Source of the DNA: Dolichospermum sp. UHCC 0259
GTDB lineage: Bacteria; Cyanobacteriota; Cyanobacteriia; Cyanobacteriales; Nostocaceae
Reading direction: 5' to 3'
Length of the DNA: 64,000 bases
Assembly: GCF_009711935.1 (NCBI RefSeq)
Contig: NZ_VIKX01000216.1
Span: forward strand, 26,096-90,095
Shown in pieces: positions 52,985-61,482 of this stretch. The position numbers and the translations under genes are program-made. The notes beneath the pieces were generated by a model that saw only the letters and a list, made by a program, of their open reading frames with translations, had not been told where the DNA came from and ran no database searches. The first letter of the stretch is position 1. The number at the start of each line of letters is the position of its first letter.

Positions 52985-54151
52985 TTAATTTCCCCTAACT
53001 GGCAATTCTTTTCTATGCTGAATTAACAACCCAATCGCCATTCCCATACCCACAATAGCCGTAAAATAAAATAACCCAATCAACCGGATATACATTGGTG
53101 GTGCAATTCCCTCAACTTCCACAGATTGCGCTACCTTCACCACTGGAAATTGACGTTTAGATTCTGGTAAAGAAATTGCTTCAACTTCTACCTTATGAGG
53201 AGCGCCATCAAAAAATTGTTCCTGCCAGATTAACTTCCCTTCTGAATTAGGAAATCCTTGATAAGCAAACACCGTTAAATCATCTTCCAATGCGATCGCA
53301 CTCACTCGCAATCCCACATCCTGAATAGCTGCCCCTGTAGTGCTATCCTTGACCTCTACCGCTAAATTTGCCAACTTCCCCACCGTCGCCAGTTTATCCC
53401 CTGTAATCCTCACTTCCATGCCCTGAGATTGGCTAATTGATGGGGCGATCTTCTCATTTTTATGAGCGTGTGCATCACCGTGAGCTTCTGCAACTTCCGC
53501 CGTAATATTAATAAATAATAGCGTCACAATTGCCACTACAGTTAATGCACTTAACAACAACCGGACAGACTGCGGTGCAATTTCCCCCTCTTTGATTTCC
53601 TCTTGTCCACCAATTACCCAACCGCCTAACAATCCTAATGATAATAAAATTGCCGCAATTACCGCAAAATATTTATATTTAACAGGATTTTCTCTCACAT
53701 TCAAATTCAAAGTTTGCTGATAACTAGCAAAAGCATTTGCAACCACAGGAGAAACATTGACTTGAATTTGATAATTACCCCGAATTGGTAACATCTGCTC
53801 AAATTCTAACTTACCATTTGGTGCAGCCGCCTCCAGTTCTAATAACTTTGTTCCCTCAACCATGGGAAAATCTGTAGTTAACAAAGGATTGCGGGGAGGT
53901 GTGGAAATTTGCAATTTAATTAAAGCATTGTTTAATAATTTGCCGCCAGCATCAACAGCTTGCAATGTAAACTTAACCGGAGATTGTTTTCTCTGGGTAC
54001 CAGCTTCAAAAGGCAGAATTTTTTCTAAAGGTGGATTTGTTGAAAGTAAAACCTGAGATTGAGGAGTTTGGGAAACTCCAACAACAGAATATAAAATTGA
54101 TAAGCAAATACAAGCAGCACTGATAACAGCAAACAGGCGATATTTTTTCAT
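52985..54151 (-). CDS. His-rich membrane protein, putative metal-related
   Basis: The 388 residues have a signal anchor (about 5-25) and then a periplasmic beta-rich domain (about 50-150) with VKFTLQAVDAGGKLLNNALI. Two TM helices follow at about 160-182 and 198-217, a His-rich loop (VAEAHGDAHAHKNEKIAPSI, about 220-240), a second beta-rich domain (about 245-350, with LAVEVKDSTTGAAIQDVGL) and a last TM helix near 358-378. The His motif and proximity to cbtB and iron genes suggest metal handling. I do not recognise the family. It lies 262 bases downstream of cbtB on the same strand, with repeats between. Confidence 0.5.
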   Translation of the reverse strand: MKKYRLFAVISAACICLSILYSVVGVSQTPQSQVLLSTNPPLEKILPFEAGTQRKQSPVKFTLQAVDAGGKLLNNALIKLQISTPPRNPLLTTDFPMVEGTKLLELEAAAPNGKLEFEQMLPIRGNYQIQVNVSPVVANAFASYQQTLNLNVRENPVKYKYFAVIAAILLSLGLLGGWVIGGQEEIKEGEIAPQSVRLLLSALTVVAIVTLLFINITAEVAEAHGDAHAHKNEKIAPSISQSQGMEVRITGDKLATVGKLANLAVEVKDSTTGAAIQDVGLRVSAIALEDDLTVFAYQGFPNSEGKLIWQEQFFDGAPHKVEVEAISLPESKRQFPVVKVAQSVEVEGIAPPMYIRLIGLFYFTAIVGMGMAIGLLIQHRKELPVRGN

Positions 54152-54201
54152 AGGAAATTAGAATTTAACAGCAAATGAATATTGTATTTATAGATTACCT
54201 G

Positions 54202-54253
54202 GGCGATTATAAATCGCAGCTACACAGATTAAACCCATCTACATGAGTTTATA
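54202..54253. repeat. Diverged copy of the CGGCTACACAG hairpin element
   Basis: Related to 7776-7826 and 28652-28702, with GCAGCTACACAGATTAAACC. Another palindromic repeat, GCGTTCGCGTAGCGTGCCGG, lies further on (about 54328-54347). Both are in the gap between cbtB and the His-rich membrane protein gene. Confidence 0.6.
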
Positions 54254-54413
54254 ACCATTAATTATTCCTTAGTCCACGCAGGTGGTGAGACCAGTCCTGT
54301 AGGCGGGTTTTTCTCCGTAGGGAACTGGCGTTCGCGTAGCGTGCCGGAGGCATTCACCAGAATGGACTTTGTTTGTGTAGACGCGATTTCTAATCGCCCA
54401 ATACTTATAAAAC

Positions 54414-54605
54414 TTAATGACAAGCAACGCCTAAAGCATGGTGACGCGCTGAGTGTGCTGTGTTATGCGCCGGTGGATAGGTAGAGAAAAACACAGTCCA
54501 AATCACTAAAGAAGATAACATCATGTAAAGGCTTACCTGTACTGGCTTAGAAAGGGTAATACCCGCAGTTTTTTGTAATACTAAAGTCCGAGAAAAAGTG
54601 GTCAT
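54414..54605 (-). CDS. cbtB: CbtB-like cobalt transporter subunit
   Basis: The 63 residues have one TM helix (about 23-42) and a His-rich C-terminus, HNTAHSARHHALGVACH, the typical CbtB metal-binding tail (H-xxx-H-xx-(R)H ending in CH). CbtB normally pairs with the membrane protein CbtA and is controlled by a cobalamin riboswitch. Neither a CbtA gene nor a B12 riboswitch core is visible here, so its partner is unknown. Confidence 0.85.
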   Translation of the reverse strand: MTTFSRTLVLQKTAGITLSKPVQVSLYMMLSSLVIWTVFFSTYPPAHNTAHSARHHALGVACH

Positions 54606-54818
54606 TTGTCAACTCCCATAAATAGTTGGGTTAATTTATCAAATTACAGTGTATTTTGCTACTTAGTTACAAAAAGATATTGTCAACACCAGCAGCTATT
54701 GTCAAAATCCTAGCACCTTATTTAATTTACTAGGCTGCAAGCATCATCTGTTCTCTAGTCAACCGTAAATAAACTAATATATCAGGAATAGTCATGAAAA
54801 TTACTATAGCAAATATCA

Positions 54819-54851
54819 AGATCCCCGACTTCTTAGAGAAGTCGGGGATCT
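54819..54851. repeat. Perfect 14-bp hairpin AGATCCCCGACTTC/GAAGTCGGGGATCT
   Basis: Stem 54819-54832 and 54838-54851 with loop TTAGA. It is a widespread cyanobacterial palindrome and may insulate the multicopper oxidase promoter directly downstream. The remainder of the 54606-54967 gap is AT-rich. Confidence 0.8.
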
Positions 54852-54878
54852 AACTCTAAAAATTATTTTTCCAACTTA

Positions 54879-54907
54879 TTGACAATAATTCCTAATTTTT
54901 ATATTAT
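54879..54907 (+). promoter_or_regulatory. Sigma-70-type promoter of the multicopper oxidase gene
   Basis: TTGACA at 54879-54884, a 17-base spacer and TATTAT at 54902-54907 (one change from consensus). Predicted transcription would start near 54914, giving a leader of about 54 bases. No clear Fur box is visible. Confidence 0.6.
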
Positions 54908-54967
54908 AGCTAAAGCTAATTGCAAATTATTCGCAATTCCTTACATACCCATATCCCTATTAGTCTC

Positions 54968-55993
54968 ATGTCTGACAACTTTACTTCCAGTAAAGATAAA
55001 ATTTGGAGTCGTCGCCAACTGCTGCAAATAGGATTATCCGGTGCTGGAGTCATAAGTGCAGCGGCAATTTGGCAGATGTTGAATACCAAAAATCATACCA
55101 GTGTCAGAGTACCACCAATGGAAATGGCAGCATCTAATGGTGCTACTAACCCTATGCAGGTATTACGAGACTTTGATTATGGGACAATTAAGCAGGAAAA
55201 TGGGCGCACAGTCCGCGAATTTCAACTAACTGCTGGTACTTCCACCATTCAGCTTAATAGTGCTGTCTCTTACAACATTTGGGACTTAAACGGGCGGATT
55301 CCTGGCCCAACACTCCGGGCTAAAGAAGGTGAAAAAATAAGAATACTTTTTCTCAATAATGCTGGACATTCTCACTCTTTGCATTTTCATGGAGTTCATC
55401 CTGCTGAAATGGATGGAATACGACCTGTCAGTAATGGTAGAGCGACTATATATGAATTTGATGCCGAACCCTATGGCGTTCATTTATATCACTGTCACGT
55501 TGCCCCAGTTACTCGTCACATTGCCAAGGGATTATATGGAATGTTTATTATTGATCCTCCTAAGCCTCGGCCACCAGCGGATGAAATTGTTTTAATTATG
55601 TCTGGGTATGATATAAATGATGATAACAAAAATGAATATTATGCTTTTAATGGTGTGCCACATCATTATATGCACCATCCCATTCAGATTTACCAAAATC
55701 AGTTAATTCGGGTCTATGTTTTAAATATTATTGAATTTGATCCGGCTGTGACGTTTCACCTGCACGCTAACTTCTTTGATGTTTATCGTTCGGGGATGAC
55801 AATGACTCCCAGCGAAAAAACCGATGTTTTAACAATGGGTGTAGCAGAAAGGCACATTTTAGAATTTGCTTTCCGCTATCCAGGTAAATATATGTTTCAT
55901 CCTCATCAAGATGCGATCGCTGAAAGCGGATGTATGGGGCAGTTTGAAGTAATCGCGGAAAAAGATTCCCAAAAATCCGTCAATAAATCCTGA
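54968..55993 (+). CDS. Two-domain multicopper oxidase, Tat-exported
   Basis: I choose ATG 54968; 341 residues. The N-terminus has a twin-arginine signal (WSRRQLLQIGLSGAGVISAA). Copper ligands are visible in HSLHFHGVHP, in LYHCHVAPVTRHIAKGLYG (type 1 Cys and His with an adjoining His), in FHLHANFF and in MFHPHQDAIAESGCMG. The small size and two cupredoxin domains resemble nitrite-reductase-like or two-domain laccase proteins. Placed upstream of a ferritin-like protein and an FTR1 permease, it could be a ferroxidase, as Fet3 is to Ftr1 in yeast. Bilirubin or Cu(I) oxidation are alternatives. Confidence 0.85.
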   Translation: MSDNFTSSKDKIWSRRQLLQIGLSGAGVISAAAIWQMLNTKNHTSVRVPPMEMAASNGATNPMQVLRDFDYGTIKQENGRTVREFQLTAGTSTIQLNSAVSYNIWDLNGRIPGPTLRAKEGEKIRILFLNNAGHSHSLHFHGVHPAEMDGIRPVSNGRATIYEFDAEPYGVHLYHCHVAPVTRHIAKGLYGMFIIDPPKPRPPADEIVLIMSGYDINDDNKNEYYAFNGVPHHYMHHPIQIYQNQLIRVYVLNIIEFDPAVTFHLHANFFDVYRSGMTMTPSEKTDVLTMGVAERHILEFAFRYPGKYMFHPHQDAIAESGCMGQFEVIAEKDSQKSVNKS

Positions 55994-56158
55994 CAAAACT
56001 CAGAAAGATTACTTAATTTATACTTGTCTTTTAGAATAATAGTTGATAAATATTTGCATTTATGATAAATCATAATTACATCTAAAACGAAATATTTGCC
56101 AATTTATCTACTACTAAATCCTTAAATTACAAACATTAACAGTTTACCAGGAGCAAAA

Positions 56159-57184
56159 ATGATCAAATTCCGTTATTTATTCTTGTCTATCGCTGCTTGT
56201 GCCATGATTTCCTTGACTTCTTGTACCAGCGACATACCAAAAGCAGAAATGCAAACACAAAGCACAGTTCCGGTTGCAGAAATAAGCGCTCATGGTGGTC
56301 ATGGTAATAAAGCTAAAATTAATATCAATAATGCAATTTTATCGCAGTTAGATAAATTAGAAGCTACATTAGGAATTCCGGCTTTATCAAATAAGATTCA
56401 AGCAAACCGTCCCTACGGAAGCCCAACAGATTTAGTTAGTAAAAAAGTTATTACTCAACCCCAGTTTGATCAAATAAAAGACATGGTGACAGTTGAGGAA
56501 GTTGTCCTCACAGGTGAAGCAAAAGATATTGACTACATGACCAAATTGGGATTAATGAAAGGACATCTTTTAGTAGCCAAAGAATTATTAGATCAAAATC
56601 AACCTAAACAGGCTCAACCCCATATTGGACATCCAGTTGAGGAAATTTATATTGATGTTGAAGAACAATTGGAAGAACGCAAAGTTAAAGAATTTAAAAG
56701 TAATTTGGTAAGTTTAACTGATTTAGTTAAATCTAATCCCAAGGATGCCAGGATTAAAACTAACTTTACCACTTCCGTGCAAGCTGTAGATAGTGCGATC
56801 GCAGCTTTACCAACCGCAGAACGTAGCAAACCCGAATTTGTTCTCCAAGTCATCAACGGTTTACTAGATGCCGCTAACTCAGAATATGGTGCTGCAACTG
56901 CCAACGGCAAAATTACCGCCCCCATTGAGTATCAAGATTCTCGTGGCTTTATAGTCTATTCCCAAGAACTATATAAAGGTATTTCTAGCCCAATGACACA
57001 AGAACATCCTGAGTCGCACAAAGCCATAGATGCAGCATTTGTGGAACTGGTGAAAGTTTGGCCTACTGCTATCCCTCCAGCACAAGCAGTCAACACTCCA
57101 GAAAATGTTACCAAGCTAGTAAAAACCATTGAGGAAAATACCCAAAAAGTGCGAACAAAAACTAGCACTAAAGCACAAAATTAG
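56159..57184 (+). CDS. Lipoprotein with helix-hairpin-helix-like and imelysin-like HxxE regions
   Basis: The 341 residues begin with a lipoprotein signal ending SLTSC. A His/Gly patch follows (ISAHGGHGNKAK). Residues about 56-105 (ININNAILSQLDKLEATLGI, then YGSPTDLVSKKVITQPQF) are ComEA/PsbU-like helix-hairpin-helix. The long helical C-terminal part has GHPVEEIY, an H-xx-E motif as in imelysin/EfeO-type metal proteins, and two further related helical repeats. An AGGAG site precedes the ATG. Together with an FTR1 permease downstream it may act like EfeO, delivering iron to the permease. This is inferred from context and a short motif. Confidence 0.55.
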   Translation: MIKFRYLFLSIAACAMISLTSCTSDIPKAEMQTQSTVPVAEISAHGGHGNKAKININNAILSQLDKLEATLGIPALSNKIQANRPYGSPTDLVSKKVITQPQFDQIKDMVTVEEVVLTGEAKDIDYMTKLGLMKGHLLVAKELLDQNQPKQAQPHIGHPVEEIYIDVEEQLEERKVKEFKSNLVSLTDLVKSNPKDARIKTNFTTSVQAVDSAIAALPTAERSKPEFVLQVINGLLDAANSEYGAATANGKITAPIEYQDSRGFIVYSQELYKGISSPMTQEHPESHKAIDAAFVELVKVWPTAIPPAQAVNTPENVTKLVKTIEENTQKVRTKTSTKAQN

Positions 57185-57364
57185 TATTTTCACACCATTG
57201 GAAGTCCAGAATAAGACGTTTAAAATGGTGAGTAAGAGGGAAAATAGTTAAAAACTAAAAGTGAACCCAGTTTGGGGTTTTAGAACCTGAAAAAAGTATA
57301 ACTGCTCACTAATAATTGGTAGCTAAAGACTCTCCTTATGTAACTTTGCTCAACTTAACAACTA

Positions 57365-57799
57365 ATGCAAGAACTCGACAGCCAAAAGACAATTGATATC
57401 CTCAACGCCATTATGGAATTTGAACTAGCAGGGGTAGTTCGCTACACCCATTATTCCTTAATGGTAACAGGTCCAAATCGTATCCCCATTGTGGCATTCT
57501 TCAAGGCTCAAGCCACAGAATCGTTACTCCATGCCCAACAAGTAGGAGAAATTCTCACAGGTTTAGAAGGACATCCTACTTTGAGAATTGCCCCAATGGA
57601 AGAAACTTTCAAACATAACGTTAAGGACATCTTGCAAGAAAGTTTATCCCATGAAAAGAAAGCTTTGGATATGTACAAAAGTCTTCTAGATACCGTCAAT
57701 AACGCCAGTATTTATTTAGAAGAATTCGCTCGTGGTATGATCGGACAAGAAGAGATGCACAATCTCGAACTCAAAAAAATGTTACGCGATTTCAGCTAA
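57365..57799 (+). CDS. Ferritin-like di-iron protein (bacterioferritin-like)
   Basis: The 144 residues form a four-helix bundle with di-iron ligands: Glu in AIMEFELAGVVRYTHYS, E-xx-H in ATESLLHAQQVGE, Glu in ESLSHEKKALDMY and E-xx-H in IGQEEMHNLELKKML. The heme-binding Met of classical bacterioferritin is not obvious. It may store iron or act as a mini-ferritin. It lies between a putative iron-binding lipoprotein and an FTR1 permease, which supports iron rather than Mn. No ribosome binding site is clear upstream of the ATG. Confidence 0.87.
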   Translation: MQELDSQKTIDILNAIMEFELAGVVRYTHYSLMVTGPNRIPIVAFFKAQATESLLHAQQVGEILTGLEGHPTLRIAPMEETFKHNVKDILQESLSHEKKALDMYKSLLDTVNNASIYLEEFARGMIGQEEMHNLELKKMLRDFS

Positions 57800-57860
57800 T
57801 AAAGCAGGAGTCAGGAGTCAGAAGTCAGGAGTCAGGAGGAAGAAAGAAAGAAGAAAAATC

Positions 57861-58000
57861 ACTGACAACTGACAACTAACAACTGACAACTGACAACTAA
57901 CAACTGACAACTGACAACTAACAACTGACAACTGACAACTAACAACTGACAACTGACAACTAACAACTGACAACTGACAACTAACAACTGACAACTGACA
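57861..58000. repeat. 21-bp higher-order repeat made of AACTGAC heptamers
   Basis: About 6.6 copies of a 21-base unit, AACTGACAACTGACAACTAA plus C, that is two AACTGAC heptamers and one AACTAAC. The array ends 6 bases before the FTR1 ATG and is preceded by a GGAGTCA cluster at 57805-57840. It sets the leader of the iron permease mRNA. The long minus-strand frame is a by-product. Confidence 0.92.
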
Positions 58001-58006
58001 AATAAA

Positions 58007-58966
58007 ATGAATTTTAGTACCGCTCTACCTACTTTTGTAATCACTCTCCGAGAAGGTGTAGAAGCCGCTCTGGTTGTGGGTATTGTCCTCGCATTATTAA
58101 AAAAAGCCAAACAATCTCGATTGAACCCTTGGGTTTACACTGGTGTTATTGTTGGTATTATAGTTAGTGGCTTAATCGGTGTTTTATTTACGGGGATCAT
58201 TAAATTCTTAGGATCTATTAATCCTCAATATACATCCGTTGTTGAGCCAACATTAGAAGGCGTATTTAGTGTTTTAGCCATAGTCATGCTCAGTTGGATG
58301 CTTATCTGGATGACAAAACAAGCCAGATTTATGAAAGCACAAGTTGAGGGAGCAGTCACAGACGCATTAGGCAAAAACTCAAATGCTGGTTGGGGTGTTT
58401 TTAGTTTAATTTTAGTCGCCATTGTCCGCGAAGGATTTGAAACTGTTTTATTTGTTGCCGCCAATTTTCAACAAGGTTTATTACCAACTTTAGGCGCACT
58501 TGGTGGTTTAGCCACAGCCACAGCCATTGGAGTTCTATTATTTAAATGGGGTGTAAAAATTAATATCCGCCAATTTTTCCAAGTCATGGGTGTTTTATTA
58601 ATATTAATTGTTTCTGGGTTAGTAGTTTCTGGTTTACAACACTTTGATGAAGCTATAGCTAATCTCTCTCTGAGTAGTCGTTCTTCGGAAAATCTTTGTT
58701 TCTATTATGAACACTTTACCAGAATTCACTCTTGTATCTTAGGTCCAATAGTTTGGAATACCGAAAAAATCTTATCTGATGAACAGTTTCCCGGTATCAT
58801 TCTTAAATCATTATTTGGTTATAGGGACAAAATCTATATTGTTCAAGCTGTGGGATATTTGGTATTTCTGATTAGTATTGGTGGACTATATTTCCGGAGT
58901 ATTATAGGTGGAAATAATCAATCTAGCAAAAATAAAGTTATGACCAGTACGGCCACTAAGAATTAA
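58007..58966 (+). CDS. FTR1/EfeU-family iron permease
   Basis: The 319 residues contain seven predicted TM helices. Two R-E-G-x-E iron-binding motifs are visible: LREGVEAALV (Arg15-Glu19) and VREGFETVLF near 142, as needed in FTR1/EfeU permeases. A soluble loop with two Cys (ENLCFYYEHFTRIHSCI) lies near 230. It would import Fe3+, normally after oxidation by a multicopper ferroxidase; a candidate is encoded 2 kb upstream. The gene is separated from the ferritin-like gene by the heptamer array. Confidence 0.93.
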   Translation: MNFSTALPTFVITLREGVEAALVVGIVLALLKKAKQSRLNPWVYTGVIVGIIVSGLIGVLFTGIIKFLGSINPQYTSVVEPTLEGVFSVLAIVMLSWMLIWMTKQARFMKAQVEGAVTDALGKNSNAGWGVFSLILVAIVREGFETVLFVAANFQQGLLPTLGALGGLATATAIGVLLFKWGVKINIRQFFQVMGVLLILIVSGLVVSGLQHFDEAIANLSLSSRSSENLCFYYEHFTRIHSCILGPIVWNTEKILSDEQFPGIILKSLFGYRDKIYIVQAVGYLVFLISIGGLYFRSIIGGNNQSSKNKVMTSTATKN

Positions 58967-59035
58967 AAATAAAAGACTGATAATCAGGGAAAGGGTCAAA
59001 TTCTTGCCAATTCCCTGTTTCCTATATCTTGCATT

Positions 59036-59191
59036 CTACTCCGAAACCTGAAAAGTCGAACTAATTATAGGCGCTGACATTTCTGAAAGAGGCGAGACTG
59101 TCTTGGGACGTATTGGAGTAGTATTACTCAATACGGCGATAAGTTGCAATAAAAATGTAATAAAAGCTGCTTGTATAAGTTTTTCTAGCAT
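59036..59191 (-). CDS. Candidate small membrane protein, 51 aa
   Basis: The minus strand from ATG 59191 reads MLEKLIQAAFITFLLQLIAV, one hydrophobic helix, then a Ser/Thr/Pro-rich tail (51 residues, TAG at 59038-59036). AGAGAGGGGTATT, a good ribosome binding site, stands before the ATG. Homology is unknown. It is convergent with the FTR1 gene. Confidence 0.45.
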   Translation of the reverse strand: MLEKLIQAAFITFLLQLIAVLSNTTPIRPKTVSPLSEMSAPIISSTFQVSE

Positions 59192-59613
59192 AATACCCCT
59201 CTCTTGATTTATATGGATGAGAGTTCCATGGGAACTGGTTATTCTAAATACACTTTGCGTTATTGATTTATCGGATTCGGTAAATATAATCTGAGAATAT
59301 CGCAGAAATTTGTGAAAGAATGTGATCTAGCTCTCTCTTTATGTGTACTTAACAAGTGAGACGGTTGTTTTTTCAAAAAGTGTCCTGGAAATACAAATTT
59401 ATTTTTAAATTTACGGAAATAGATGATTCTAATACTCCAATTATTCAGTTATTAGAAACCGTACAAATACTGATATTTGCGTAAAATAGATTTCTTTACT
59501 AAAAATTCTATCTGTTCTCTTTGCCCAATTTATTTGAATCTTAATTGGCAATTTCAACACAATCAGCCTTTGTCACCGATAGAATAAATGAAAAATAGCT
59601 AAAAACACGCTAA
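59192..59613. other. 422-base gap upstream of clpP
   Basis: AT-rich sequence that must hold the clpP promoter. I see no strong promoter, repeat or RNA structure; the ATG is preceded by AAAAACACGCTAA without a clear ribosome binding site. Confidence 0.5.
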
Positions 59614-60219
59614 ATGATTCCTATCGTTATTGAACAATCGGGTCGAGGCGAACGTGCCTTTGATATCTATTCACGGCTGTTGCGTGAGCGGATTATTTTT
59701 TTGGGAGAACAGGTTGATAGCAATCTGGCTAACTTGATTGTCGCCCAACTGCTGTTTTTAGATTCTGAGGATGCGGAGAAGGACATATATATGTACATTA
59801 ATTCTCCTGGTGGTTCAGTAACAGCAGGTATGGGTATTTTTGATACAATGAAACATATCCGCCCTGATATCTGTACAATTTGTACTGGATTAGCCGCCAG
59901 TATGGGAGCTTTTCTCCTCAGCGCGGGTACAAAGGGTAAGCGGATGAGTTTACCCCATTCACGGATTATGATTCACCAACCTCTCGGTGGCGCACAAGGA
60001 CAGGCGACTGATATTGCGATTCAAGCCCGCGAGATTTTGTATCACAAGCAGCGGCTGAATGAATATCTTGCTGAACATACTGGGCAACCTTTTGAGCGGA
60101 TTTCTGAAGATACAGAACGTGATTTCTTCATGTCTCCTGCTGAAGCTAGGGAATATGGCTTGATTGATCAAGTAATTGACCGTCATGCTGCCGGTAGTCG
60201 TCCTGTGGCTTTAGTTTAG
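59614..60219 (+). CDS. clpP: ATP-dependent Clp protease proteolytic subunit
   Basis: The 201 residues match Clp[32 protein letters not shown] is the conserved N-terminus. The catalytic Ser96 is in [11 protein letters not shown] and His121 in [12 protein letters not shown]; the Asp lies in the C-terminal part. With both residues present it is a true ClpP and not the inactive ClpR. Cyanobacteria have several clpP genes; this one is alone, without clpX or clpR beside it. GTCAGTG and CCCTG-type repeats follow. Confidence 0.96.
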   Translation: MIPIVIEQSGRGERAFDIYSRLLRERIIFLGEQVDSNLANLIVAQLLFLDSEDAEKDIYMYINSPGGSVTAGMGIFDTMKHIRPDICTICTGLAASMGAFLLSAGTKGKRMSLPHSRIMIHQPLGGAQGQATDIAIQAREILYHKQRLNEYLAEHTGQPFERISEDTERDFFMSPAEAREYGLIDQVIDRHAAGSRPVALV

Positions 60220-60350
60220 TTATTGGTCAGTGGTCAGTGGTCAGTGGGAATAAAACTCTCCCCCTGCACCCTGCCCCCCCCTGTTCCCTGTTCCCTTCCT
60301 ACTAACGATAGAATTAAAATATATTGTTCACTATCAAGCCATCGAAAACC

Positions 60351-60914
60351 ATGCCGTCTGATATTGCTGTCGAGAAGAAAAAATTAAAAAATCCACCTTT
60401 GCAAATGCACTACTTGGGCGATCGCGTTTTGCGTCAGCCGGCAAAGCGTGTTACCAAAATAGATGACGAACTCCGCCAGCTAGTGCGCGAAATGCTGCAA
60501 ACTATGTATAGCTCAGATGGCATTGGTTTGGCTGCACCTCAAGTTGGTATCAATAAACAACTGATCGTGATTGACATTGAACCAGATCAACCTCATCATC
60601 CGCCATTAGTGTTAATTAACCCTACCATTAAACAGGTTAGCAGTAAGCTCTGTGTAGCTCAGGAAGGATGCTTGAGTATTCCTAATGTCTTCCTAGATGT
60701 AAAACGTCCAGAAGTGGTAACAATCGCCTATAAAGACGAGTATGGCCGCCCCCAAACATTAACAGCAGGTGATTTACTTGGTCGCTGTATTCTTCACGAA
60801 TTAGATCACCTTAATGGTGTGGTATTTGTAGATCGTGTAGAAAATTCCTTGACTTTAAACGAAGAGTTATCTAAAAATGGCTTCTCGTATCAGGCAGTGA
60901 AACCAGTAGTATAG
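60351..60914 (+). CDS. def: Peptide deformylase
   Basis: I choose ATG 60351 (MPSDIAVEKKKLKNPPLQ), 187 residues; a TTG nine codons upstream is in frame. The three deformylase motifs are present: GIGLAAPQVG, EGCLSIPNVF with the metal-binding Cys, and ILHELDHLNG with the HExxH-like HELDH. It removes the formyl group from nascent proteins. It lies 131 bases after clpP and just before a small membrane protein gene, which may be cotranscribed. Confidence 0.96.
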   Translation: MPSDIAVEKKKLKNPPLQMHYLGDRVLRQPAKRVTKIDDELRQLVREMLQTMYSSDGIGLAAPQVGINKQLIVIDIEPDQPHHPPLVLINPTIKQVSSKLCVAQEGCLSIPNVFLDVKRPEVVTIAYKDEYGRPQTLTAGDLLGRCILHELDHLNGVVFVDRVENSLTLNEELSKNGFSYQAVKPVV

Positions 60915-60926
60915 GGTGGTCTAGTA

Positions 60927-61130
60927 GTGTATTTAACTCCAAAAAGCGGTTTATTTTTAGGTGGTGCTTGTATTGCAGCGATCGCCGCTGTTGGTTCAGT
61001 TTTTGAATTGAGTTATGGAGAACCAGATTTTGGTGTCCCAACCACTGCCATTATCCTAGCCTTGAGCATTCCTCTCACCGTATTCTTTTTTATTGCCGCA
61101 GTGAAGGATGCACGAGATAATATAGGATAA
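60927..61130 (+). CDS. Small two-TM protein, 67 aa
   Basis: The GTG start at 60927 is 12 bases after the def stop. There are two hydrophobic helices (GLFLGGACIAAIAAVGSVFEL and AIILALSIPLTVFFFIAAV) and a short acidic loop (SYGEPDFGVPTT). Proteins with this loop are conserved among cyanobacteria and sit in the cytoplasmic or thylakoid membrane. The function is unknown to me. The position suggests cotranscription with def. Confidence 0.7.
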   Translation: MYLTPKSGLFLGGACIAAIAAVGSVFELSYGEPDFGVPTTAIILALSIPLTVFFFIAAVKDARDNIG

Positions 61131-61239
61131 GCATCAGGTATATGAAAAAGGTAAGAGGATGAATGAGGAATGCACACTTCACCCTTTTACCTTTTATTTT
61201 TTACTAAGTAATTGGTAATTGAGAAGATGATTATCAATC

Positions 61240-61482
61240 ATGAAAATTCAACTAAAACCAGAAACTGAAGAACTGATCCAATCCTATATTGCCACAGGTC
61301 ATTATACCAACGCCGATGATGTGATAATTAAAGCACTTAAAGTATTATCGGAGTGGGAAAAAGAGGATCAGGAATAGGAACAAGAAACACGCAAAAAAGT
61401 AGCTGTAGGACTTGCCTAAATTGACCAAGGTGAAGTTGTTAGTAGTGATATTGTTATGGCTAGATTACAAGAAAAAATTAAT
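61240..61482 (+). pseudogene. ParD-type antitoxin with two internal stop codons
   Basis: ATG 61240 opens MKIQLKPETEELIQSYIATG, a ParD-like ribbon-helix-helix N-terminus, continuing to KVLSEWEKEDQE where TAG (61375-61377) ends it after 45 residues. The same frame continues with EQETRKKVAVGLA, TAA (61417-61419) and IDQGEVVSSDIVMARLQEKI, the usual end of ParD proteins. So the gene has two nonsense mutations. No ParE toxin follows; a gene on the other strand begins at once. Confidence 0.8.

Noticed and set aside
54180..54410. Cobalamin riboswitch near cbtB
   Set aside because: The structured sequence lies downstream of cbtB, lacks a B12 box and matches dispersed repeats found elsewhere in the window.
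57859..58110. Minus-strand frame with a repeated seven-residue unit (QLLVVSC)
   Set aside because: It is an artefact of the 21-bp AACTGAC array and overlaps the FTR1 start.
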